From: Comamonadaceae bacterium
GTDB lineage: Bacteria; Pseudomonadota; Gammaproteobacteria; Burkholderiales; Burkholderiaceae_C
Length of the DNA: 6,009 bases
Assembly: GCA_947475495.1 (NCBI GenBank)
Contig: CANJNX010000059.1
Span: forward strand, 1 to 6,009
Direction: 5' to 3'
The position numbers and the translations under genes are program-made. The first letter of the stretch is position 1. Every line of letters starts with the position of its first letter. Below, one piece after another: positions 1 through 5,573 of this stretch. Under the pieces are notes generated by a model. The model had not been told where the DNA came from. It saw only the letters and a list, made by a program, of their open reading frames with translations, and did not search any database.

Positions 1-252
1 ATCATGCACGCATTCACTGGGTTGGCGTCGCTGCAACAAGTCACCCTCGCCACCGTTGCCCCGGGCATTGCTGAGGCCTTGGTAGCCACTGCGATTGGGC
101 TTTTCGCAGCGATTCCTGCTGTCATTGCCTACAACCGATTTGCACGAGAAATTGACCGCATATCGATTCAGCAAGAAACCTTTATTGAAGAGTTTTCTAA
201 CATCTTGCAGCGCAACGTCAGCGCCCAAGTCAATCCCGCTGCGCCGCGCTGA
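1..252 (+). CDS. tolQ: TolQ, Tol-Pal proton channel subunit, C-terminal 83 residues (5' end outside window)
   Basis: TolQ is an inner-membrane protein that, with TolR, forms the proton-motive-force-driven motor energising TolA in the Tol-Pal system, which couples inner and outer membranes during division. The frame is open from base 1, so the gene is cut by the window edge. The visible part starts IMHAF, the TolQ-typical end of the GTVWGIMHAF segment, and continues VAPGIAEALVATAIGLFAA, the last transmembrane helix, which is nearly identical to the E. coli protein as I recall it. The Thr in ATAIG corresponds to the conserved pore threonine (E. coli T178). The cytoplasmic tail ends with an EEFSNILQR motif, also typical of TolQ. 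It is followed after 34 nt by tolR on the same strand. The MHAF and EEF..IL.R motifs favour TolQ over ExbB. Confidence 0.95.
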   Translation: MMHAFTGLASLQQVTLATVAPGIAEALVATAIGLFAAIPAVIAYNRFAREIDRISIQQETFIEEFSNILQRNVSAQVNPAAPR

Positions 253-286
253 TCGCCCCCGCTACTTTGATGCAAAGGACTGAACT

Positions 287-724
287 ATGCCCGCCGTAAG
301 TTCCCGTGGCCGCGGTCGTCGCACCATCAGCGAGCCCAATATGGTTCCCTTCATTGACGTGATGCTCGTCCTCTTGATCATTTTCATGGTCACCGCCCCT
401 TTGATTAGCCCCAGCATGATTGATTTGCCCAGCATCGGCAAGGCCGCAAAGCAGCCCGATATCGTCATTCAAATCATTCTCGTAAAAAATGACGCCTTGG
501 AAATGAAGGTTAAGGAAAACACCACCGCCGTGACGCTGTCAAATTTGGCCGAGCAAGTCCAGCAAGCGCAAAAAAAATCCAGCGCTGGCGCTGAAGGATC
601 CAACAGCGCTGTGGTGATCAGCGCAGACAAATCAGTCAAATACGAAAGCGTGGTCAAGGTGATGGATACCTTGCAACGCGCAGGGATTGCCCGCGTGGGT
701 TTGTCGGTTCAGTTGGTGAATTAA
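287..724 (+). CDS. tolR: TolR, ExbD/TolR family motor subunit
   Basis: TolR is a single-pass inner-membrane protein that pairs with TolQ to harvest proton flow and pass energy to TolA. The 145 residues show a short basic cytoplasmic N-terminus (RGRGRR, about 7-12), then the hallmark NMVPFIDVMLVLLIIFMVTAP at about 18-38. Asp24 is the membrane-embedded proton-carrying aspartate (E. coli D23). The rest (about 45-145) is the periplasmic ExbD/TolR domain, including a VVISADKSVKYESVVKVMD stretch that matches the family's D(k)...y..v..v.d pattern. The length is normal. The ATG is preceded by AAAGGA at 274-279 with a 7-nt spacer, which supports this start. The stop lies 7 nt before tolA, so the genes are almost certainly co-transcribed. 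Confidence 0.96.
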   Translation: MPAVSSRGRGRRTISEPNMVPFIDVMLVLLIIFMVTAPLISPSMIDLPSIGKAAKQPDIVIQIILVKNDALEMKVKENTTAVTLSNLAEQVQQAQKKSSAGAEGSNSAVVISADKSVKYESVVKVMDTLQRAGIARVGLSVQLVN

Positions 725-731
725 TTCAAGC

Positions 732-1589
732 ATGGCTCTGGCTTACAAAGAATTTACACCGCCGCCCGTTCCCGGTTTGGGTCGGGCCGTCACCCTTGCC
801 TTTATTGCGCATGCCTTTTTAGTGATCGCGCTTTCTTTGGGCGTGCAATGGCACCAAGCTGCTTTGGAGCCTGCCAGCTTTCAGGCCGAACTGTGGTCTG
901 CCCTTCCCGTTGAAGCCGCACCTCCAGAACCCGCACTTCCACCGGAAACTGAAGCATTTCAACCAACCAGTAAAAAACCGGAACAAGTTTCCCCTGCGCC
1001 ACCAGCGCCCGAGGCGAAGACCAACACAGATATCGTCATAGCCCAACAAAAAGCCCAGCGTGAGAACGAAAAAAAGCAAGAGCAAGCTCGCTTAGAGAAA
1101 GAGCGCAAACGCAATGAAGAAAAATTGAAAGCCGACAAGCGCAAGGAAGACAGCGCGAAAGCAGAGAAACAAAAAACCGAGGCCTTGTCCAAAGCAGAAG
1201 AAAAAAAGAGCGCAGCGCGCCTCAAAGAAGCCAAAGAACGCGCCCTGCGCTTAGCAGGCAGCACTTCCGGAAATGGCGAACCTACGGCCACTGGAAATGC
1301 GGCGCAGAGTTCGGGGCCGGGTGCCAATTACGGCGGAAAAATTGTGGCCGCTATTCGCCCCAACATTACCCAAAGCAAAGAAATCGCAGGCAACCCATCG
1401 GTCGAATACGATGTTTACAGCGATGCGAGTGGCACCATTTTGAGCGTCAAACTTCGCAAAAAAAGTGGCGACAGCTATTGGGATGAAGTAGCCCTCAACG
1501 CGATTTACAAAACGACCCGGCTGCCGCGTGATGACAATGGGCGCGTGCCTTCACCAATCACCATTGCGCTTGAACCCAAAGCGCGCTAA
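732..1589 (+). CDS. tolA: TolA, Tol-Pal trans-periplasmic coupling protein
   Basis: TolA is anchored in the inner membrane by one helix and crosses the periplasm to contact Pal/TolB. Three domains are visible in 285 residues: a transmembrane helix at about 17-40 (with A23xxxH27 where E. coli has SxxxH); a Pro-rich linker (about 60-95) leading into a Lys/Glu/Ala/Gln-rich helical rod (about 103-175) with QEQARLEKERK and SKAEEKK-type repeats; and a compact C-terminal TolA/TonB-like domain (about 198-285, NYGGKIVAAIRPNI to ITIALEP). The rod is much shorter than in E. coli TolA (421 residues in total), as is common in betaproteobacteria. No cysteine is present, so the C-terminal disulfide known in E. 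coli is missing. There is no good Shine-Dalgarno before the ATG. With the tolR stop 7 nt upstream, translational coupling is likely. Its partner tolB does not follow. Confidence 0.94.
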   Translation: MALAYKEFTPPPVPGLGRAVTLAFIAHAFLVIALSLGVQWHQAALEPASFQAELWSALPVEAAPPEPALPPETEAFQPTSKKPEQVSPAPPAPEAKTNTDIVIAQQKAQRENEKKQEQARLEKERKRNEEKLKADKRKEDSAKAEKQKTEALSKAEEKKSAARLKEAKERALRLAGSTSGNGEPTATGNAAQSSGPGANYGGKIVAAIRPNITQSKEIAGNPSVEYDVYSDASGTILSVKLRKKSGDSYWDEVALNAIYKTTRLPRDDNGRVPSPITIALEPKAR

Positions 1590-1651
1590 GACATTACTCA
1601 GGGCTGCTTGGATGGACATTCGCCAATGGAGTTCATGGGCAACAAACCCGT
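1590..1651. other. Short convergent gap between tolA and the ABC permease gene
   Basis: These 62 bp separate two gene 3' ends. I found no GC-rich hairpin followed by a T run on either strand. The only pairings are short, such as TTGG/CCAA at 1609-1627 and GGG/CCC at 1637-1649. No recognisable piece of tolB is present. Transcripts from the two sides may overlap here. Confidence 0.6.
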
Positions 1652-2419
1652 TTAATGCGCTTGAGAACCTCGGTGCGCCCAGGCTGTGGTGTGCTTTTCA
1701 ATCAGGCTAAAGATTTCATACATCACCATGGCCATTGCACCCACGACGACCAACCCTGCAAATGCCAAACCCATCTGCATCGCAGAGCCAGCTGAAATCA
1801 ATAAATAACCAATGCCTTCATTGGCAGCGGTCATCTCCGACACCGTGGTCCCCACGAATGCCAATGTAATGGCAACCTTCAATGAGCCATAAAAATAAGG
1901 CATGGAACGGGGCAAGCCCACCTTCACTAAAACATCCCAGCGCTTTGCGCCCAAGACCCGCAGTACATCCTCCAACTCTGGCTCGAGGGTTGCAAGGCCT
2001 GTTGCGATGTTGACCATGATGGGAAAGAAGCTAATCAGGAATGCAGTCAAGATGGCAGGCCCAGCCCCGATGCCAAACCACACCACCAAAATCGGGACGA
2101 AAGCTGCTTTGGGAAGCGCGTTAAATCCGGTCATGAGGGGGTAGACGGCAGCGTATGCCAAGCGCGAGCTGCCAATGACAAAACCCAGCAAAACCCCCAC
2201 CACGATCGCAATTCCAAATCCCACCATCGTGACCCAAAAAGTACGCCATGCATGGCCTGCGATCACATCGCGGTATTCCACCATTTGCTGCCAAATTCTC
2301 AAAGGGCTCGGAAAAATAAATTCTGAAACATTGAAAAAGGAACAAACCATCTGCCAAAAACACAAGGTGACAATGAGCAAAACCCACGGCGACCAGCGTT
2401 CTAATTGTTGTTGCTTCAT
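1652..2419 (-). CDS. ABC transporter permease, SsuC/TauC-type (BPD_transp_1)
   Basis: This is the inner-membrane channel subunit of an ABC importer, expected to work as a homodimer with the ATPase encoded just upstream. The 255 residues contain about six hydrophobic helices: about 12-30, 60-83, 88-103, 107-140 (probably two), 182-200 and 213-240. The cytoplasmic EAA loop that docks on the ATPase is clear at about 147-170, with VLGAKRWDVLVKVGLPRSMP matching the EAA...G.........LP pattern. Family features of nitrate/sulfonate/taurine/pyrimidine-type permeases include FPSPLRIW near residue 36 and NALPKAAFVPILVVWFG at about 100-116. The ATG overlaps the TGA of the ATPase gene (ATGA), with little Shine-Dalgarno of its own, which indicates translational coupling. 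It is the last gene of the importer operon and ends tail to tail with tolA. The family is certain; the substrate is not. Confidence 0.93.
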   Translation of the reverse strand: MKQQQLERWSPWVLLIVTLCFWQMVCSFFNVSEFIFPSPLRIWQQMVEYRDVIAGHAWRTFWVTMVGFGIAIVVGVLLGFVIGSSRLAYAAVYPLMTGFNALPKAAFVPILVVWFGIGAGPAILTAFLISFFPIMVNIATGLATLEPELEDVLRVLGAKRWDVLVKVGLPRSMPYFYGSLKVAITLAFVGTTVSEMTAANEGIGYLLISAGSAMQMGLAFAGLVVVGAMAMVMYEIFSLIEKHTTAWAHRGSQAH

Positions 2420-3252
2420 ATCGATTGTTTGGAAGGTGTAGGCGCTGTCGTGGTGCGAATTGCGCCTATATGGCCACGCAACTCTTGCACGATATGGCTA
2501 AATTCTGGTGTGTAGGTCACATCCAGTTCACGTGGGCGGGGCAAGTCTATCTCGCGCTTAACAACGAATCGACCAGGGCTTTTAGACATCACATACACCG
2601 TGTCTGCCAAAAAAACCGACTCGCGCAAATCATGGGTGACCAAAATCACGTTAAACCGCTGCTCGGTCCATAAGTCCCGCAAGGTACACCAAAGCTCTTC
2701 CCTTGTAAAAGCATCCAACGCGCCAAAGGGCTCATCGAGCAAGAGCATCTTAGGCTCATGAATTAAAGCGCGGCAAATACTGGCGCGCTGCTGCATTCCA
2801 CCTGAGAGCTCCCAAGGAAACTTTCGCTCATATCCCGCCAAACCCACCGCAGCCAAAAGTTTGATGGCACGCACTTCGTACTCGGCCTTTTTTGCTTTGA
2901 AATGCGATCGAAACGGTTCAACAATTTCCAAAGGAAGCAAAACGTTATCGAGCGTTGTTCGCCAAGGTAAAAGCGAAGGCGCTTGAAAAGCCATGCCACT
3001 AATTTTCAACGGGCCTGTAACAGCTTGTCCATCCACGGTGATGGAACCTTTGCTGGGTTTTTTCAACCCAGTGGTCAGCTTCATAAAGGTAGATTTCCCG
3101 CACCCTGATGGACCCACAATTGCGATGAACTCGCCTTGCTTGACTTGAAGGTTGATTTCCTCAACCGCATACATGCTTTGCTGAAGCAACTCCTCGTTGT
3201 AAGCAAGCCAAACGTTTTGAAACTCAACGAAGTTATCAGAAGAATCGGTCAT
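2416..3252 (-). CDS. ABC transporter ATP-binding protein, SsuB/TauB-type
   Basis: This is the cytoplasmic ATPase that powers the importer. Counting from the ATG at 3252 (278 residues), all nucleotide-binding motifs are intact: Walker A GPSGCGKST (47-55), Q-loop Gln90 in AFQAPSLLPW, signature LSGGMQQR (149-156), Walker B MLLLDEP (169-175) with D-loop GALD just after, and H-loop His207 in VTHDLRES. The SLLPW after the Q-loop and DEPFGALDAFTRE are typical of the nitrate/sulfonate/taurine ATPase group. The frame extends upstream to a TTG at 3261, but the ATG gives the family-like N-terminus. AGG directly abuts the ATG, too close for normal ribosome pairing, so the start is poorly supported. The gene lies 21 nt after the binding-protein stop and overlaps the permease start by 4 nt. 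Confidence 0.93.
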   Translation of the reverse strand: MTDSSDNFVEFQNVWLAYNEELLQQSMYAVEEINLQVKQGEFIAIVGPSGCGKSTFMKLTTGLKKPSKGSITVDGQAVTGPLKISGMAFQAPSLLPWRTTLDNVLLPLEIVEPFRSHFKAKKAEYEVRAIKLLAAVGLAGYERKFPWELSGGMQQRASICRALIHEPKMLLLDEPFGALDAFTREELWCTLRDLWTEQRFNVILVTHDLRESVFLADTVYVMSKSPGRFVVKREIDLPRPRELDVTYTPEFSHIVQELRGHIGAIRTTTAPTPSKQSI

Positions 3253-3292
3253 CCTAAGCAATCTGTGGGGGAATTATTTTTTACTCTTAGGA
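3252..3292 (-). repeat. Intercistronic inverted repeat between binding-protein and ATPase genes
   Basis: TCCTAAG at 3252-3258 is the exact reverse complement of CTTAGGA at 3286-3292, with a 27-nt loop holding the stop codon of the binding-protein gene. In the transcript this 7-bp stem would end on the A of the ATPase AUG and hide the adjacent AGG. It could lower ATPase translation or protect the upstream message. The stem is short and the loop long, so chance remains possible. Confidence 0.35.
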
Positions 3293-4308
3293 AGAACGTC
3301 AAGGTCTTTGGCCGATGGCAAGAAAGAACCATTCCAAATTTCATCTGCTTTAACCCGCGTTTTGGTACTGAAGGCATCTGACACCTGAGAAGCCATCAAC
3401 GATAGGCGTGGCCCTTTCACTTGGCCAAAGCCTTCAGCGCGGGCATCTGCGCTATTTATTACTGTGTCAATTGCCAATTGGAGACGGCGCGTTTCTAAGG
3501 CGGTGTTGATGATGCCGTCACGCACTTTGACTGTTTCAATGGAGGCCGCAGGATTGGCGATAACGTCCTTCATTCCTTTAGAGAATGCCAATAAAAAGGC
3601 TTTGATCGCAGCTGGATTTTCTTTGATCAATTTCGGCGAAACGATGATGGCGTTGCCGTACAGCTTGACTCCAAAATCCGCATAAGGCAACACCACCACA
3701 TCGTCAGCCTTCACTCCACGCGCTTCAATATTGAGCAAGGAAGTGAAGGTAAAGCCCGTAATGGCATCGACATCTCCACGAACCAACATGGTTTCACGCA
3801 GCGGTGGGTCCATGGCGGTCCAGGCCACGTTGTCTACGTTGTTGGCTTTGGCAAAAATGGGGAATGCGCGCCGACCCGCATCAAAAACGGGGGCGCCTAA
3901 TTTTTTACCCGATAGATCGGTCGGTTTTTTGATGCCGGATTTTTTCAAAGCCATCACCGATGCAGGCGTGTTGTTGTACACCATCATCACTGCAACGGGT
4001 TTATTCGGTGCGTCAGGGTTGTTGGCATGAAACTCCATGAGCGCGGCCAAATCTGCAAAGCCCATATCGTAAGAACCGGAGGCTACGCGTGTTACAGCCC
4101 CGCCAGAACCATTTCCAGCATCCACTGTGACATCCACCTTCGCCTCTTTGAAATAGCCTTTTGCAACAGGCACCAAAAACATAGCCGCAGGCCCTTCAAA
4201 TCGCCAGTCCAGTTGGAACTTAATGGGCGTCAATTGCGCCCACGATGAGCATGCAACCAAGGTCACCGCGATAGCAGTTCCCGATTTAAAAAAGCGGCCG
4301 TAAATCAT
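3274..4308 (-). CDS. ABC transporter substrate-binding protein, NMT1/THI5-like
   Basis: This is the periplasmic ligand-binding component and first gene of the importer operon. The 344 residues begin with a basic, hydrophobic export signal (about 1-24). Cleavage could fall after SWA at 24 (signal peptidase I), but LVAC at 17-20 also fits a lipobox. The mature part opens IKFQLDWRFEGPAAMFLVP, then KGYFKEAKVDVTVDAGNGSGG (about 50-70) and VASGSYDMGFADLAALMEF (about 75-93). This is the usual order in NMT1/THI5-like periplasmic proteins: LDW, KGYF, glycine-rich loop, G..D.GF.D. Members bind pyrimidine precursors, sulfonates, nitrate or other small organics, and the specificity here cannot be told. 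The ATG is preceded by GGAG (4314-4317) with a 5-nt spacer, which is good support for this start. The upstream region carries promoter-like and operator-like sites. Confidence 0.92.
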   Translation of the reverse strand: MIYGRFFKSGTAIAVTLVACSSWAQLTPIKFQLDWRFEGPAAMFLVPVAKGYFKEAKVDVTVDAGNGSGGAVTRVASGSYDMGFADLAALMEFHANNPDAPNKPVAVMMVYNNTPASVMALKKSGIKKPTDLSGKKLGAPVFDAGRRAFPIFAKANNVDNVAWTAMDPPLRETMLVRGDVDAITGFTFTSLLNIEARGVKADDVVVLPYADFGVKLYGNAIIVSPKLIKENPAAIKAFLLAFSKGMKDVIANPAASIETVKVRDGIINTALETRRLQLAIDTVINSADARAEGFGQVKGPRLSLMASQVSDAFSTKTRVKADEIWNGSFLPSAKDLDVLPKSKK

Positions 4309-4317
4309 AGAAACTCC

Positions 4318-4340
4318 AAAAATTTAAAAATTTAAAAAAT
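4318..4340. repeat. AT-rich leader with tandem AAAAATTT
   Basis: AAAAATTT occurs twice in tandem (4318-4325 and 4326-4333), followed by AAAAAAT. This makes a 23-bp stretch of only A and T just upstream of the GGAG ribosome-binding site of the binding-protein gene. It probably forms an unstructured leader in the mRNA. A regulatory role is not shown. Confidence 0.5.
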
Positions 4341-4341
4341 C

Positions 4342-4370
4342 AAACAAACAACTGTATACAATTTTTTCAA
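4342..4370 (-). promoter_or_regulatory. Candidate promoter of the ABC importer operon
   Basis: On the minus strand TTGAAA (4370-4365) matches five of six bases of the sigma-70 -35 hexamer. With a 17-nt spacer the -10 would be TTGTTT (4347-4342), which is weak. An alternative -10, TATACA (4358-4353), has no good -35. The site lies about 35-60 nt before the start codon, and the operator-like palindrome falls in the spacer. The location is plausible; the exact elements are uncertain. Confidence 0.35.
4351..4362. promoter_or_regulatory. Operator-like palindrome with TGTATACA core (FadR-type GntR consensus)
   Basis: ACTGTATACAAT contains the perfect 8-bp palindrome TGTATACA (4353-4360) and is symmetric at 10 of 12 positions. 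The core fits the published FadR-subfamily GntR operator pattern yGTM(N0-1)KACr. It sits 44-54 nt upstream of the binding-protein start codon, inside the presumed promoter spacer, where a bound repressor would block transcription. No GntR gene is in the window, so the regulator would be encoded elsewhere. Confidence 0.4.
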
Positions 4371-4445
4371 CCTTCGTCCTAGCAAAAACCCTTGAGTGAG
4401 TAAATTTGCTTAAACCCAGACTTTTATGGCGTTCGGCAATTCGGC

Positions 4446-4460
4446 CAAGCACAATGCTTG
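4446..4460. repeat. Small hairpin CAAGCA/TGCTTG downstream of the dioxygenase gene
   Basis: CAAGCA (4446-4451) and TGCTTG (4455-4460) form a 6-bp stem with a 3-nt loop. It lies about 65 nt past the dioxygenase stop and could be a weak terminator or pause site. No U run follows on the minus-strand transcript, so intrinsic termination is not well supported. Confidence 0.25.
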
Positions 4461-4478
4461 CCTTTGCAGTTGGCTGGC

Positions 4479-4497
4479 AGGTGAATTAAATACACCT
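4479..4497. repeat. Inverted repeat AGGTG-N9-CACCT downstream of the dioxygenase gene
   Basis: AGGTG (4479-4483) and CACCT (4493-4497) are exact inverted copies around an all-AT 9-nt centre. This 19-bp dyad lies 27 nt past the dioxygenase stop. It could be a short transcript-end hairpin or a protein-binding dyad. It is short enough to arise by chance. Confidence 0.2.
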
Positions 4498-4523
4498 TCA
4501 AATCACAATGCGCATGAAAAGTC

Positions 4524-5561
4524 TCAAGTTGACATAGGCTTACCCATGGCTTGTCGCATCGGCCCTATGCCTCTGAACTCCACGTTTTGGGTTGTTATGG
4601 TTTCCCACAAGTGGTCTCCATAATAGAAAGGCTCAAAACTGGCGACATCGGCCAATGGCAAAGGTGAAATAACAGCATCCACTCGGGGTTCATAGAAAAA
4701 CGGAATGGAATTGCGTGGTTGATCTAAACCTAACACTCGGTGCTCCGTTGCCTTGACCCGGCCACCCGTCCATCGCTGCAAGACCTTACCAAAGTTGACC
4801 ACCAGGGTACCTTCTAGCGGTTCAATATCGAGCCAAGCACCGTCATGATGCTTCGCTTGCAGACCTGATACACCATCTTGGGCCAGCAGCGTTAAAAATC
4901 CTGTGTCTGCATGGGGTCGACCTGTCAAATAACGACGAACACCTTGGTGCTCTGTCCACATCGCCTCTTCGCTGATGGCATTAAGGGATTGGGGCGTACG
5001 AATGGGGTAATGAATAAAACGCAGTGTTGAAATACCCTGCTCAAAAGCCGCATCGAATTGAGTCTCAACCAAACCCAGTCCGCGCGCAATACTTTGCATA
5101 AGTGCTGCGCTGAGTCGGTGCATTGATTGGTAATACTGGGCGGCAGCGGATCTCCAATGAGGAAGCAGGTGTTCATGGGGCAACGGGCTTTTTTCCTGCA
5201 GCGGATCGCCGCCTGCAACAGCCAAACTGGGGTTGACTAAATCGGGGCCAATATCTATGCCCTCTTTATACGTAGGAAAACCATCTTGCAAAGGAAACCA
5301 ACCTCGGTAGATATTGGGTTGAGTCGCATTAAATTTACGCAACCATAATTTTTCTAAATGCTCAGAGGGCAATGAAAATATAGACAACAAGAAGCGCCTT
5401 GTCTCAGGATTTAAAGTCGCCCAATCTGGTAAATCTTTCAACACCAGGAAGCCAATTTGGCTAGCTGCTTTTGCAATTTCGCGATCTACATTGTGTCGAT
5501 CCTTAGCATTTACGCCAAAAAGGCCTGCGACACTTAAGCTTGGAATGCGTGGATTTGCCAT
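4524..5561 (-). CDS. 2-oxoglutarate/Fe(II) dioxygenase, isopenicillin N synthase family
   Basis: This is a soluble non-haem iron oxygenase expected to hydroxylate or otherwise oxidise a small molecule, usually using 2-oxoglutarate and O2. Counting from the ATG at 5561 (345 residues), the N-terminal DIOX_N-like part has ASQIGFLVLKD (33-43). The double-stranded beta-helix core has the iron ligands His217 and Asp219 (RPHADTGFLTLL) and His274 (ATEHRVLG). Arg283 and Ser285 (PRNSIPFF) bind the 2-oxoglutarate carboxylate, or the substrate carboxylate in IPNS itself. The spacing matches IPNS (H214, D216, H270, R279, S281) closely, so the active site looks intact. An in-frame ATG 24 nt upstream (5585) lies inside dnaE and lacks a ribosome site; the 5561 start has a good one. 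It begins 10 nt after dnaE, co-directional with the ABC importer. The substrate is unknown. Relatives include thymine 7-hydroxylase, ethylene-forming enzyme and many uncharacterised bacterial proteins. Confidence 0.93.
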   Translation of the reverse strand: MANPRIPSLSVAGLFGVNAKDRHNVDREIAKAASQIGFLVLKDLPDWATLNPETRRFLLSIFSLPSEHLEKLWLRKFNATQPNIYRGWFPLQDGFPTYKEGIDIGPDLVNPSLAVAGGDPLQEKSPLPHEHLLPHWRSAAAQYYQSMHRLSAALMQSIARGLGLVETQFDAAFEQGISTLRFIHYPIRTPQSLNAISEEAMWTEHQGVRRYLTGRPHADTGFLTLLAQDGVSGLQAKHHDGAWLDIEPLEGTLVVNFGKVLQRWTGGRVKATEHRVLGLDQPRNSIPFFYEPRVDAVISPLPLADVASFEPFYYGDHLWETITTQNVEFRGIGPMRQAMGKPMST

Positions 5562-5566
5562 TGCTA

Positions 5567-5573
5567 CCGCCTT
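5567..5573 (-). promoter_or_regulatory. Ribosome-binding site that sets the dioxygenase start
   Basis: AAGGCGG on the minus strand lies 5 nt before the ATG at 5561 and overlaps the last two bases of the dnaE TAA. It supports the 5561 start over the upstream ATG at 5585. It also suggests that ribosomes finishing dnaE could reinitiate on the dioxygenase. Confidence 0.7.

Noticed and set aside
959..1327. 122-codon open frame on the minus strand opposite tolA
   Set aside because: It is the antisense of the Lys/Glu-rich rod of TolA, whose AAA/GAA codons give Phe/Ser-rich stop-poor frames. There is no family resemblance and tolA is certain.
1528..1710. 60-codon plus-strand frame as a possible tolB remnant
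   Set aside because: It overlaps the end of tolA in another frame and runs antisense into the permease gene. The 62-bp gap shows no TolB-like signal peptide or beta-propeller motif.
3252..3261. TTG start at 3261 for the ATPase gene
   Set aside because: It adds only three residues, has no ribosome-binding site before it (the upstream bases are C-rich), and an ATG is available at 3252.
4426..4623. 65-codon plus-strand frame across the intergenic region
   Set aside because: Its 3' half is antisense to the dioxygenase C-terminus, there is no ribosome-binding site, and the product resembles no family I recognise.
2416..5561. Taurine uptake and degradation operon (tauABCD)
   Set aside because: The ABC subunits are of the same broad class, but the oxygenase is of the isopenicillin N synthase family (HxD...H...RxS), not the TauD family. 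The binding protein has NMT1/THI5-like motifs, so a taurine label is unsupported.
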